This document shows, piece by piece, positions 18,361 through 26,414 of a stretch of DNA of 64,000 bases. Below the pieces are notes generated by a model that did not search any database, was not told the origin of the DNA, and was given only the letters and a program-made list of their open reading frames with translations. Position 1 is the first letter of the stretch; each line of letters begins with the position of its first letter. Made by a program: the position numbers and the translations under genes. This DNA comes from Mongoliibacter ruber (GTDB taxonomy: Bacteria; Bacteroidota; Bacteroidia; Cytophagales; Cyclobacteriaceae). The stretch covers positions 186,001 through 250,000 of the forward strand of contig NZ_PVTR01000005.1 in the NCBI RefSeq assembly GCF_003003005.1, written 5' to 3'.

Positions 18361-18395
18361 TTTCGGTTAGTGGAGACACTAACCGAGGCTAAAAA
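18361..18395 (+). repeat. Solitary copy of the island's palindromic repeat
   Basis: 35 nt here are identical to 27255-27289 in the tandem array. The core folds into a 9-bp stem, CGGTTAGTG / CACTAACCG, with a GAGA loop. It lies in the non-coding 18306-18542 segment after the ATP-grasp gene, at the left edge of the accessory island and in the same orientation as the array at the right edge. Confidence 0.85.
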
Positions 18396-18542
18396 CCATT
18401 AATTCCTACGCATATCTACTCATATTCCAAATATTTTAACAAAAAATTGTCGGTGTTTTTTTGATTTTTTACTTTTCATAAGTGAGGAATAGTCCTCCGA
18501 CTGATCTTTGTATTTTCCTTCTTTAAACTTTAGTATTTTACT

Positions 18543-18618
18543 ATGAAAAATCTTTTTACCCCCCCACAAACTAATCTTTTGTTTTAACTCCTCTTTAACC
18601 TCACTCCTCTCTCTAGGT
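18543..18618 (+). other. Out-of-frame signal-peptide start with C7 tract, upstream of the toxin-like gene
   Basis: An ATG at 18543 opens 14 codons, then stops. The stretch contains seven consecutive C (18559-18565). With six C (or nine) the reading frame would join the 18619 ORF and give MKNLFTPHK followed by a hydrophobic stretch ending LTSLLSLGLVLILFISC, a normal lipoprotein signal peptide. As written the frame is off. A sequencing error in the homopolymer is the main alternative. Confidence 0.6.
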
Positions 18619-20163
18619 TTGGTTTTGATTCTGTTCATATCTTGCATTGAAGAACCCACGGAGAAGTTTGAAATCCCTCAGCAACACCCCAAATTAGCAA
18701 TTGTCAAAGACTGGTTTGAAACCAACAAAGAACAATTAAGAATAGATGACTCAAGGGAGAATTTCAGCCTAGGGGGACAAGAGCTAATACTTCCATTTTT
18801 CGAAAAAGAACCCGATTGGGACAAATTCCATATATACGAATGGCCAGATGGGCGAATTGTCTATGAAATTAATTTGGCAAATAAAGAGATGGTTCTCTCT
18901 AGCGAATTCAAAGAAAACATGCCTCAAGCCAACCCTCAGGAAACAGTGATACAAAATATCATGTTTGTTGAAAACAGGGAAAACGGCAGGTATGACCCAG
19001 TTATCGCTAGATATTATCCAGCTGATGAGTATTCAATATCGGATTTTGACGACATATCCTATAACCAAATCGGAGCTGGATGGTCTGGAAAAGTAGATCT
19101 CTGGACATATGACGAAAGGTATTTCATCGGATTTGTAATAGAGGATGGTGTAATTGTAAGTACAGCGCACCCCCACTGGTATATGGATGACCAAAATGCA
19201 AGAAAACTACCGAATTCAGAGGAAATAACCCTTACCACTTGTGTTCTTAGACAAACAGTAATTGCAACCACTGTTTCCACTTCAACAGGAAGCACTACTA
19301 CCTATCATGTAGAAAGCTCTATATGGTATTGCCCTTCTGGAGGCGGAGGAGATAGCATCGGCTCATCTTACACTGTGGGAGGTGGATCTACTTATGAATG
19401 GCCTTCAGAAAGCTGGAGCGGTGGTGGTGGCTCTGGCAGCTCTGGGACGGTAAGTGGGAGTACTTATACTCCGCCAGTTATTAGAATGCCATCGGTTTTA
19501 AATGCTTTAAATAATCCATGTGCCAGTCGATTGTTTATTCAATCCACAAAAAACAATAACTTTAATTTTACTGTCCCAGCGCAGATTGGAAATCTCAATC
19601 CTGCAATTATCAATTTGTTTCAACAAACTACCAAATATCCTTATTTGATCAAAAATGGGAGTGTTATGAATATAAATAGACAAATGATCAATGCGAGAAC
19701 AACATTAAATAGTGGAATAATTACTGTAGAAATAAATGACAGTTATTTGAATCAAGCAACTGAATTATCCATAGTAAGAACAATAATCCATGAAAATGTT
19801 CATGCGTATTTATTACATCAATCAAAAACAAATGTCGAATTTGCAGTGGGGTTAAATAATTTTGCAAAACAAAATAATCTCAACAATTTACCAAATACAC
19901 ATCATGAACTAATGGGGCAATATGTTTTAGGAATGGCAATCTCTCTTTGGAATTGGGACAAAAATTTTGGAGAAACGAAAGGTGCGTTGGACTTTGAATA
20001 TTATTATGCGATGGCTTTTGGTGGATTGCTAGATTATGATACGAAAAAACCTAATCAAGCATTCCAAACACTTGCAGGAACTAAAGTAGCTGATTATCTA
20101 AAGATAATTGAAAACGAATCAAGTGGAAACAGTAATGCAAAAGGCAAAAAATGTAACCAATAG
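18619..20163 (+). CDS. Surface lipoprotein-like protein with C-terminal zincin domain (candidate polymorphic toxin, head copy)
   Basis: The in-frame part is 514 codons from a TTG; the true start is probably ATG 18543 across a C7 frameshift. Layout: lipobox LFISC followed by acidic IEEPTE (resembling a Bacteroidota surface-export signal), a conserved N-terminal domain (~20-220), a Ser/Gly-rich linker (~245-285), a YTPP boundary motif (~289), then a C-terminal domain. That domain has HENVH at 391-395 and HH at 428-429, a zinc metallopeptidase pattern. The tail reads GNSNAKGKKCNQ. The next gene is a small secreted protein. I recognise no named family; an effector/immunity role is inferred from architecture. 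Confidence 0.6.
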   Translation: MVLILFISCIEEPTEKFEIPQQHPKLAIVKDWFETNKEQLRIDDSRENFSLGGQELILPFFEKEPDWDKFHIYEWPDGRIVYEINLANKEMVLSSEFKENMPQANPQETVIQNIMFVENRENGRYDPVIARYYPADEYSISDFDDISYNQIGAGWSGKVDLWTYDERYFIGFVIEDGVIVSTAHPHWYMDDQNARKLPNSEEITLTTCVLRQTVIATTVSTSTGSTTTYHVESSIWYCPSGGGGDSIGSSYTVGGGSTYEWPSESWSGGGGSGSSGTVSGSTYTPPVIRMPSVLNALNNPCASRLFIQSTKNNNFNFTVPAQIGNLNPAIINLFQQTTKYPYLIKNGSVMNINRQMINARTTLNSGIITVEINDSYLNQATELSIVRTIIHENVHAYLLHQSKTNVEFAVGLNNFAKQNNLNNLPNTHHELMGQYVLGMAISLWNWDKNFGETKGALDFEYYYAMAFGGLLDYDTKKPNQAFQTLAGTKVADYLKIIENESSGNSNAKGKKCNQ

Positions 20164-20167
20164 TCTT

Positions 20168-20716
20168 ATGAAAAAGCTTATATTTCTAATTATTCTTTTT
20201 CCATTAACAGCATTTATACAAGAAAAAGAACTACCCAAATTATCAGTTGAGCAATATGAAATCCTCAATAAGCTTTTCCCTAAAGAAGCTTCATTTACTC
20301 TTTTGAGATATACTAGCTTTCCTTTACATTTAGATTATTTTTTAACCAAAGAGCACTTTGAAATGGATGGAGGTTTTTGCAGACTAACTAATGATCCATT
20401 TGAAAAATCTGATCTTTGGGATCATTTAGATTCTGAAGACTTTGAATATATAAAGGATAATATTTCCTTGCTTGGAGAGGCTTATGAATTAGAACAGGGA
20501 AAACTAATCTATCCAAATGTTCAACTTGTGGACCTTTATTTAAATAATCATATTCATTTAATATCAGCCCCAATAATTAAAGGAAGGTTTTCCATTATTC
20601 ATCATGTTCATTCTTTCATTGAAAAAATTATTTTTTTTGAAAAAGATGAAAATGGTGATTGGGATATATTATGTGAAGTATATATAAAATTGGATTTAGT
20701 GGATTTTGGACATTGA
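20168..20716 (+). CDS. Small secreted protein, candidate immunity protein 1
   Basis: 182 residues from ATG 20168, 4 nt after the toxin-like gene; an in-frame ATG at 20138 inside that gene's tail is an alternative start. It has a signal peptide (MKKLIFLIILFPLTAFIQ). It is one of four paralogues in the island, sharing LSVEQYEILNKLF near the N-terminus and a C-terminal KIIFFEKDENGDWDILCE block. The sequence is strikingly AT-rich and Asp/Glu-rich. No known family recognised. A periplasmic protein paired with a secreted metallopeptidase fits an immunity or inhibitor role; this is inference. Confidence 0.55.
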   Translation: MKKLIFLIILFPLTAFIQEKELPKLSVEQYEILNKLFPKEASFTLLRYTSFPLHLDYFLTKEHFEMDGGFCRLTNDPFEKSDLWDHLDSEDFEYIKDNISLLGEAYELEQGKLIYPNVQLVDLYLNNHIHLISAPIIKGRFSIIHHVHSFIEKIIFFEKDENGDWDILCEVYIKLDLVDFGH

Positions 20717-20831
20717 TTCCTTCTATAATTTTAAACCTGTAGTAACTAAAGAACATTTGTTTGAATTAAACTAATCCTGGTCCATTTCGAGCTTTTGTAC
20801 AATTGGTAACTGTCTAACTATTCAATTCATA

Positions 20832-21317
20832 ATGAAAAGATTTGTTATAATTATATTGCTGTCTTTCTTTTCTATTCAGGTCGTTCTTTCCCAAGAATTA
20901 TTTAATAAGGAGGTGGATTTTTCTAATTTATTAATGCCAAAATTCTTGGGGATTTTCAGTTCAATAACCCAAGAAAGAATAAAAGGGGAAAGAAATTATG
21001 AATGCTATTATTTGATTTTTCACATAGAAGATGGTAAAGTAGCTTCTGTTGAATTTTCAGATAACATACATCCAAGATACTTGGAAAGATATAATGAAAG
21101 CTATCTGGAAGATCTAAGAGAAAGAATTTCCAAAGAAGAAATCCGCTTTGAGAAGGATTGTAAAATCTATGTCCCCGTGCTTAAGGTCTGGAAGGAACCT
21201 ACAGAACATACCAATAATATAGAGGAAGTAATTGAATGGCTTTTTCCTAAAGGCCAAACCTTTGATTGTTTGCATATAGTAAGACCTTTGGTCATTACTT
21301 ACTGGAATGTCAGTTAA
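20832..21317 (+). CDS. Small secreted protein of unknown function
   Basis: 161 residues with a clear signal peptide (MKRFVIIILLSFFSIQVVLSQ). The mature part is charged, with EWLFPKGQTFDC near the C-terminus. It is not a paralogue of the four Qyxx-type partner proteins. Its last 11 nt overlap the start of the truncated toxin-like copy at 21307. It lies between candidate immunity 1 and that copy, so it may be another partner gene. I do not recognise the family. Confidence 0.5.
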   Translation: MKRFVIIILLSFFSIQVVLSQELFNKEVDFSNLLMPKFLGIFSSITQERIKGERNYECYYLIFHIEDGKVASVEFSDNIHPRYLERYNESYLEDLRERISKEEIRFEKDCKIYVPVLKVWKEPTEHTNNIEEVIEWLFPKGQTFDCLHIVRPLVITYWNVS

Positions 21318-22803
21318 AAAAAAGGAATTAAGAATAAATGACTCCGGAATCAACTTCAGGACAGAAAGTCAGGAGCTGATTTTACCATTCTTTGAAAAAG
21401 AACCCGATTGGGACAAATTCCATATATACGAATGGCCAGATGGAAGAATTGTCTATGAAATTAATTTGGCAAATAAAGAGATGGTTCTCTCTAGCGAATT
21501 CAAAGAAAACATGCCTCAAGCCAACCCACAGGAAACAGTGATACAAAATATCATGTTTGTCGAAAACAGGGAAAACGGCAGGTATGATCCGGTGATTGCT
21601 CGGTATTATCCTGCGGATGAGTATTCCGTTTCAGGGTTTCATGAGATTTCATACAATAAGATCGGAGCAGGCTGGTCGGGAACAGTGGATATCTGGACTT
21701 ATGATGAGCGTCACTTTATTGGCTTTAATATCAAAGACGGTCAAATGGTTTCTACTGTAAAATATGATACTGGCCCAGCTGAAGGGGCCAGAACAAGTCA
21801 TGGCCAAAATTATTTGACAAATGATACAGTGGACTGCTTCAGGGTTCCCACCACCACTACTTATACATATACCACTACGGGTTATTATGAAACCACGGTA
21901 ACTGCCACCCAGCATTATGCAACCATCTGCAGTACGGGAGGATCATCTGGATCTGAAGGAAATTCCTGGCCAACTTATGAGTATAACTCTGGTGGTGGAG
22001 GTGGAGGAGGTACTTCGGCACCTAATGAGCAGCCTTATACGCCGCCTGTAATTAAACTACCCTCTATTTTCAATGCTATTACGAATCCTTGTGCCAGTCG
22101 ATTGTTTATTCAATCCACAAAAAACAATAACTTTAATTTTACTGTCCCAGCGCAGATTGGAAATCTCAATCCTGCAATTATCAGTTTGTTTCAACAAACT
22201 ACTAAATACCCTTATTTGATCAAAAATGGAGATCTTTTAAATGCTTCAGATAAATACAATGTGATAATTACAAACTCAAACTTTAAAGAAAATGGCAGAA
22301 CAAAACCAAGATCCTTCAATGAAACAACTGGGAAGTTTGACATCATGATTGAATTATCAAATGATTATTTAAGTAAAGCCACCCAGTTATCTATTGTAAG
22401 AACAATTATCCATGAAAGCATTCATGCCTATTTACTACATGAGCAATATACAAATCCGCATGGAGACCTTTATTCAGGAGTATCCAGATATATTTTTAAA
22501 TCAGGAATTACTGATCCTAATAGACTTCATCATGAATTTATGCCACAATTTATTGATGCCATTGCCTATTCCCTTTGGTCTTGGGATATGGCTTATGGTT
22601 CCAAAGGACAAATACCACTATCTTATATGAAAGATTTAGCTTGGGGAGGTATGACTTCATACAAGGATAAAAATGGGGTTATTAAATATTATGATAGTTT
22701 TAAGGAAAGATTTCCGAATTCAAATGATAGGAACCGGATTGAAAGAAACATAAATAATGAAATCGATGGAAATTGGTCAGCAAAAGGTAAAAAATGCTCT
22801 TAG
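21307..22803 (+). CDS. Truncated second copy of the zincin toxin-like protein (displaced cassette)
   Basis: 498 residues. It lacks the signal peptide and first ~35 residues of the head copy; homology starts at ELRINDSG. Two blocks are nearly identical in DNA to the head copy: 21394-21587 vs 18802-18995, and 22090-22229 vs 19519-19658. Between them the sequences diverge strongly. It has a Gly-rich linker (GGGGGGTSAPNEQ), the YTPPVIKLPS boundary, then a zincin domain with HESIH at 369-373 and HH at 408-409, and tail GNWSAKGKKCS. Without an export signal it looks like a stored cassette rather than a working secreted protein. Confidence 0.6.
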   Translation: MSVKKKELRINDSGINFRTESQELILPFFEKEPDWDKFHIYEWPDGRIVYEINLANKEMVLSSEFKENMPQANPQETVIQNIMFVENRENGRYDPVIARYYPADEYSVSGFHEISYNKIGAGWSGTVDIWTYDERHFIGFNIKDGQMVSTVKYDTGPAEGARTSHGQNYLTNDTVDCFRVPTTTTYTYTTTGYYETTVTATQHYATICSTGGSSGSEGNSWPTYEYNSGGGGGGGTSAPNEQPYTPPVIKLPSIFNAITNPCASRLFIQSTKNNNFNFTVPAQIGNLNPAIISLFQQTTKYPYLIKNGDLLNASDKYNVIITNSNFKENGRTKPRSFNETTGKFDIMIELSNDYLSKATQLSIVRTIIHESIHAYLLHEQYTNPHGDLYSGVSRYIFKSGITDPNRLHHEFMPQFIDAIAYSLWSWDMAYGSKGQIPLSYMKDLAWGGMTSYKDKNGVIKYYDSFKERFPNSNDRNRIERNINNEIDGNWSAKGKKCS

Positions 22804-23341
22804 GAAAAAATTCAATATTTTCTGTCTTTTGATAAGCATCACGCTATTTGGAGGATGGCAGTCCAAATCAGACAGAAAACTTAATGATGAACAGTATAAT
22901 GTACTGAATAGTCTCTTTAAGAGGGAAACAATTCTTTTTCAAAAAACTTCCACTAATAAAAGCTGGGGATATTACCATACTGAAGATTGGCTATTGGAGA
23001 AAATGGATTTATGTCTCTTGGAAAATGAAAATGATAGAAAAAAGATTGTAAAAGAACTCATGATTAGTAATTTTCAGTCAAATCTTAAATCCCACATTTC
23101 TAATCAAACAATTCCCTCACAAATAGAAGAATTAAAGTCGAAGAACAGTGGAATTAAACTCATAAAAAAAGATATTTCAGGGACCGTTCCCAGAGTTTCT
23201 GCACCATTTATTTTCGAAGACAAAGCTTTGGTTTATTTCGAGGATCCATTTGAAGAATCAATTTTCTATTTAAAAAAAGACCAATCTGGAAATTGGGAAT
23301 GGATTTGTAAATTCACATTATTTATAATTTTTGAAGATTAA
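22757..23341 (+). CDS. Small secreted protein, candidate immunity protein 2
   Basis: 194 residues if started at ATG 22757 (ATG 22766 is also possible). Either start lies inside the tail of the preceding toxin-like gene, overlapping by about 40 nt. A hydrophobic segment KKFNIFCLLISITLFGG acts as signal peptide. It shares LNDEQYNVLNSLF and the C-terminal FYLKKDQSGNWEWICKF block with the other three paralogues. The overlap implies translational coupling to the toxin-like gene, as in toxin/immunity pairs. Confidence 0.5.
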   Translation: MKSMEIGQQKVKNALRKKFNIFCLLISITLFGGWQSKSDRKLNDEQYNVLNSLFKRETILFQKTSTNKSWGYYHTEDWLLEKMDLCLLENENDRKKIVKELMISNFQSNLKSHISNQTIPSQIEELKSKNSGIKLIKKDISGTVPRVSAPFIFEDKALVYFEDPFEESIFYLKKDQSGNWEWICKFTLFIIFED

Positions 23342-23374
23342 ATTAGTAGTTCTTGTGTTAATCATGTAAATACC

Positions 23375-23446
23375 ATGATGGGGAAAATTAATCTTTTTGA
23401 AAAATATGAAGCAACTAACAGAAACGCTAAAAGTAAACCGTGCTGA
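23375..23446 (+). pseudogene. Remnant of a toxin-like gene 3' end
   Basis: A 23-codon open frame ends INLFEKYEATNRNAKSKPC-stop. The last residues match the tail of the complete copies (NSNAKGKKC, NWSAKGKKC). It stops 2 nt before the ATG of candidate immunity 3, the same arrangement as in the intact pairs. The rest of the toxin-like gene is absent. Confidence 0.6.
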
Positions 23447-23448
23447 TC

Positions 23449-24012
23449 ATGAAAAATTTAATTTTAATAATCCTTTTTGGTTTTTTATCATTCAATGATG
23501 TATCAATTGGAGAAAGAAAGCCTTTATTAAAACTTTCAAATGACCAATACAAAATAGTAAATTCCCTCCTTGGGACTGATTCAACGGTTAGATTATCAAT
23601 GCATACCAGCTTTCTCTATCATTGGGGAAATTATTTGAATACAGATTGGTTAAGCAAAGATCCAGGATTTTGTATCTCTCAAAAAAATGGTTTTGAAAAA
23701 AGAGAAATTTCAGATCATATTGACAACAGAACACTTTCTGCGATGAGGGAAAAAATTTCTAATATTTCCGGATCTTTTTTGCTTGAAAAAAATAAAATCC
23801 ATTCCAAGGATGTGAAATTGGTAAAAGATTTTACATCTAATAATTTACTTTATTTATCTCCTCCTGTAATAGAAGGAAAGCACGCTGTAATATATTATAA
23901 GTTGCTATGGAATGAAAAAATCATCTTTTTTAAGCAAAATGTAAATGGGGACTGGAGTACATTCTGCGAATTTTACTTAGTTGAATCCACTCGGAATGAT
24001 GGCATCTCCTAG
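23449..24012 (+). CDS. Small secreted protein, candidate orphan immunity protein 3
   Basis: 187 residues from ATG 23449 (an in-frame GTG at 23440 is also possible). Signal peptide MKNLILIILFGFLSFNDVS. It shares LSNDQYKIVNSLL and the C-terminal KIIFFKQNVNGDWSTFCEF block with its paralogues, and LLYLSPPVIEGKHAVIYY with paralogue 1 (LISAPIIKGRFSIIHH). It follows a toxin tail remnant rather than a full toxin-like gene. Confidence 0.5.
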   Translation: MKNLILIILFGFLSFNDVSIGERKPLLKLSNDQYKIVNSLLGTDSTVRLSMHTSFLYHWGNYLNTDWLSKDPGFCISQKNGFEKREISDHIDNRTLSAMREKISNISGSFLLEKNKIHSKDVKLVKDFTSNNLLYLSPPVIEGKHAVIYYKLLWNEKIIFFKQNVNGDWSTFCEFYLVESTRNDGIS

Positions 24013-24063
24013 ATTGAATTGAGAAAGGGCAATAGTAATGCAAAAGGCAAGAAATGTAACTAA
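24013..24063 (+). pseudogene. Second remnant of a toxin-like gene 3' end
   Basis: Immediately after the stop of candidate immunity 3, the frame IELRKGNSNAKGKKCN-stop reproduces the tail of the head copy (GNSNAKGKKCNQ), with close DNA identity to 20122-20159. Only about 16 codons remain. Confidence 0.65.
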
Positions 24064-24604
24064 ATTAAAAAAAATAATTTTAAGCATATCCATATTTTTT
24101 GTTCTTTCGATTTCGAATGGCCAAGACATTGACCAGTATCATAATATCCTTAATGAAATCTTTAAATCTGAAATAAAAGAAAAGAATAATTTATTGGACA
24201 AAGTTGATCTTTCTTCTGATTGGATAGATTACTTAGAAGATTCAGTATTTGTTAGTAAGACTCTCAGATATAGTTGTAATAAGGAAAGCGTTGGTGATCT
24301 GATCAAGCAGATAGATCTTATAAAAGCCAGAGAGACAATCGAAAATACGTCAGATTTTACTTGGCAAAAGCGGAAACTAAATTCAAGCTTCAAATTACAA
24401 AAAAAGGTTGCGCAGAGAGGCCTTACCTATCAATATAGTATTCCGATCAAGGAAAAAAAGATAGTTATTGTAAGAATTAAAAGTTTTGATTCTTACTATA
24501 ATACCATTGGAGATTATATATACTTAATGAAAAAGGATCCTAATCAAGCTTGGGATATCGCTTGTATTCTTGTTATTCAAGAAATTTTTCCTGACTATAA
24601 TTGA
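24038..24604 (+). CDS. Small secreted protein, candidate orphan immunity protein 4
   Basis: 188 residues. The only suitable start, ATG 24038, lies inside the toxin tail remnant in another frame. The hydrophobic stretch LKKIILSISIFFVLSISNGQ is a signal peptide. It shares IDQYHNILNEIF and the C-terminal YIYLMKKDPNQAWDIACI block with the paralogues but is the most divergent of the four. No cognate toxin-like gene remains beyond the 16-codon remnant. Confidence 0.5.
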   Translation: MQKARNVTKLKKIILSISIFFVLSISNGQDIDQYHNILNEIFKSEIKEKNNLLDKVDLSSDWIDYLEDSVFVSKTLRYSCNKESVGDLIKQIDLIKARETIENTSDFTWQKRKLNSSFKLQKKVAQRGLTYQYSIPIKEKKIVIVRIKSFDSYYNTIGDYIYLMKKDPNQAWDIACILVIQEIFPDYN

Positions 24605-24782
24605 AAAAAATGGCTATGGCAGTACCGTTTAAAGTGAGATAACACTTTGAGTTTTGGAAAAAGTCAAAAGGAATGGAAAGCCTTCTACTAAAAATTGATC
24701 TCTATTTGCGAACTTAATTATAGAAAGATCCGGTTTTAAGGAAATTTCATACAATAAAATCGGAGCGGGATGGTCCGGAACT

Positions 24783-25646
24783 GTGGATATCTGGACTTAT
24801 GATGAGCGTTATTTTGTGGGATTTATCATTGAGGACGGTCAGCTTACCGCCACCAAGCATCCCGAAGGTTATGACTTCAATCAGAATGCCAGAAAAATCG
24901 GCCTTAACGGGGAAAATCTCGACACTACCTGTAAGCATGTCGTATCCATCACCACGGTAGTAACCATAGTCTCTGCAGGAGGTAGTTCACATATTTCTTA
25001 TGAAAATGAAACATCCGTTCATATGGTATGCAGCGAAGGTTCTCTTGGCAATAACCACGGATCGAATGGCAATACAGGCATCACCTATCCTTTTAATTCC
25101 GGTGATGACAGAGGTGGTGGAGGTACTTCGACACCTAATGGGCAGCCTTATACTCCGCCAAAGGTAAAAGCACCATTGATTTTGAAAAAAATGAAATGTT
25201 CTGATTTAAGTAATAATCACAATGAACCTTCAAATGACCAATGGTCATTCAGGAATTCTAATTATGGATTAACATATAATGAAATAATTTCGCAAAGGGA
25301 AAATAGAAGCTGGTCATTTATGAATTCTCAACAAGGAGGACCTAATATTAGGTATATATCTGACCCTCTTAACCCTAAAATTATCATAGATCTTAGGCAT
25401 TTATTAATCGTTGGAAAATTAGGAAGAGCTGCGGGTGAAAGCATAGAGATAGTGCAATGGATTAAAAATGATCCATCAGGATATGATGATCAAGATTTTT
25501 ATTCAAATGAACTTGGTTATTCTTTCTTTCAACATTATGGAGAAGCTATTAAATATAACCCTAATGCAATTGCAGATTATTTAATTTCATTTCTGAACAA
25601 CCCTAAATTTAGAAACTCTGTATCATCACCAGAAAGATGTAAATAA
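24783..25646 (+). CDS. Toxin-like cassette with a different C-terminal domain (5'-truncated)
   Basis: The open frame extends back to 24699, and homology to the head copies begins near 24729 (SGFKEISYNKIGAGWSG), so the gene has lost its start; GTG 24783 is the first conventional start. It keeps the end of the shared N-terminal domain, the Gly-rich linker (RGGGGTSTPNGQ) and the YTPPKVKAP boundary. The ~165-residue C-terminal domain is unrelated to the zincin domains; it contains IDLRHLLIVGKLGRAAGE and DQDFYSNELGYSFFQHYGE. I do not recognise this domain with certainty. Its last base overlaps the next ATG. Confidence 0.55.
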   Translation: MDIWTYDERYFVGFIIEDGQLTATKHPEGYDFNQNARKIGLNGENLDTTCKHVVSITTVVTIVSAGGSSHISYENETSVHMVCSEGSLGNNHGSNGNTGITYPFNSGDDRGGGGTSTPNGQPYTPPKVKAPLILKKMKCSDLSNNHNEPSNDQWSFRNSNYGLTYNEIISQRENRSWSFMNSQQGGPNIRYISDPLNPKIIIDLRHLLIVGKLGRAAGESIEIVQWIKNDPSGYDDQDFYSNELGYSFFQHYGEAIKYNPNAIADYLISFLNNPKFRNSVSSPERCK

Positions 25647-25936
25647 TGAAAAGAAGTTTAATATTTATATCGCTATGCATTCTCCTAAGCATTCTTGTCT
25701 TAGTTCCAAAAATTTATCGATCACAAAAAAATGTTAAGAATTCAAAAGAAATTAAATTGGGAATGGGAAAGGATGAAGTTTTAAAAATTATGGGGAAACC
25801 GGACAGTAAACGAATCTCATATTTTAATGAAATTGATTCCTTATATTTCTATCAACCTCCTTTTGGAGCTTCATCTGGAATTGAAATCATTTTTGGGAGT
25901 GATGAAAAGGTTCAAAAAATTTTGCTTTACGAATGA
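25646..25936 (+). CDS. Small BamE/SmpA-like membrane-anchored protein, candidate immunity protein
   Basis: 96 residues. An N-terminal hydrophobic helix (SLIFISLCILLSILVLV) is followed by a domain with LGMGKDEVLKIMGKPD, the typical start of the SmpA/OmlA (BamE) fold, and GIEIIFGSDEKVQKILLYE at the end. Its ATG shares one base with the upstream stop (TAATG), the tightest coupling in the island. Pairing with the unique C-terminal domain upstream suggests it is the cognate partner. Confidence 0.55.
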   Translation: MKRSLIFISLCILLSILVLVPKIYRSQKNVKNSKEIKLGMGKDEVLKIMGKPDSKRISYFNEIDSLYFYQPPFGASSGIEIIFGSDEKVQKILLYE

Positions 25937-25999
25937 AATAAAACATAAATTAAATAGAAATTTGATAATTTAAATGCACCTGTATTTTTAATAATATAG

Positions 26000-26409
26000 A
26001 TGGTTATTCATCAAGTGTTCCATGCTGAATTTTATAGAGATGTCAAAACAACCATGCCTTCCTCTGATGATGTATTATTCCGGGATACATTTGACCAATA
26101 TATATATATATGGGAACAGCTGATCAGCACCATAACCTGATGGCAGACAGATATTTGGATGAAATGGCTGATATTCTTGCCGATATTCACAAGAAATTAG
26201 ATTATGTGGCATTTGCCCAAGTCATGAAAGATGTTTACCCCAATGGGATCCCGAAAAGCTTTTATAAATCACTGGCTTGGGAGGGGTTAAAAGAGACCAG
26301 GGCTGACAGAGATACGGAAAAAATAACCGTTCAGCCTCCATTGAAATCTCCCTTAAAAAAAGTGAAAGAAGCTAAAGAGTTTGCAAGATATGGACTAAAA
26401 AAACTGTAA
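26000..26409 (+). pseudogene. Zincin-domain fragment, frameshifted at an (AT)7 tract
   Basis: ATG 26000 opens MVIHQVFHAEFYRDV..., a zincin helix with the catalytic Glu replaced by Gln (HQVFH instead of HExxH). It goes out of frame after the dinucleotide run (AT)7 at 26098-26111. The following frame (ATG 26110) reads GTADQHHNLMADRYLDEMA, which matches the HH region of the other zincin copies, then ends KEFARYGLKKL. Removing one AT unit joins both parts exactly. A stop directly precedes the first ATG, so the 5' part is missing. Confidence 0.6.
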
Positions 26410-26414
26410 CTAAA

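Noticed and set aside
21300-21325. A8 tract as a slippage switch between the 20832 gene and the second toxin-like copy
   Set aside because: The stop codon of the upstream gene is at the beginning of the A run, so slippage within the run cannot fuse the two frames.
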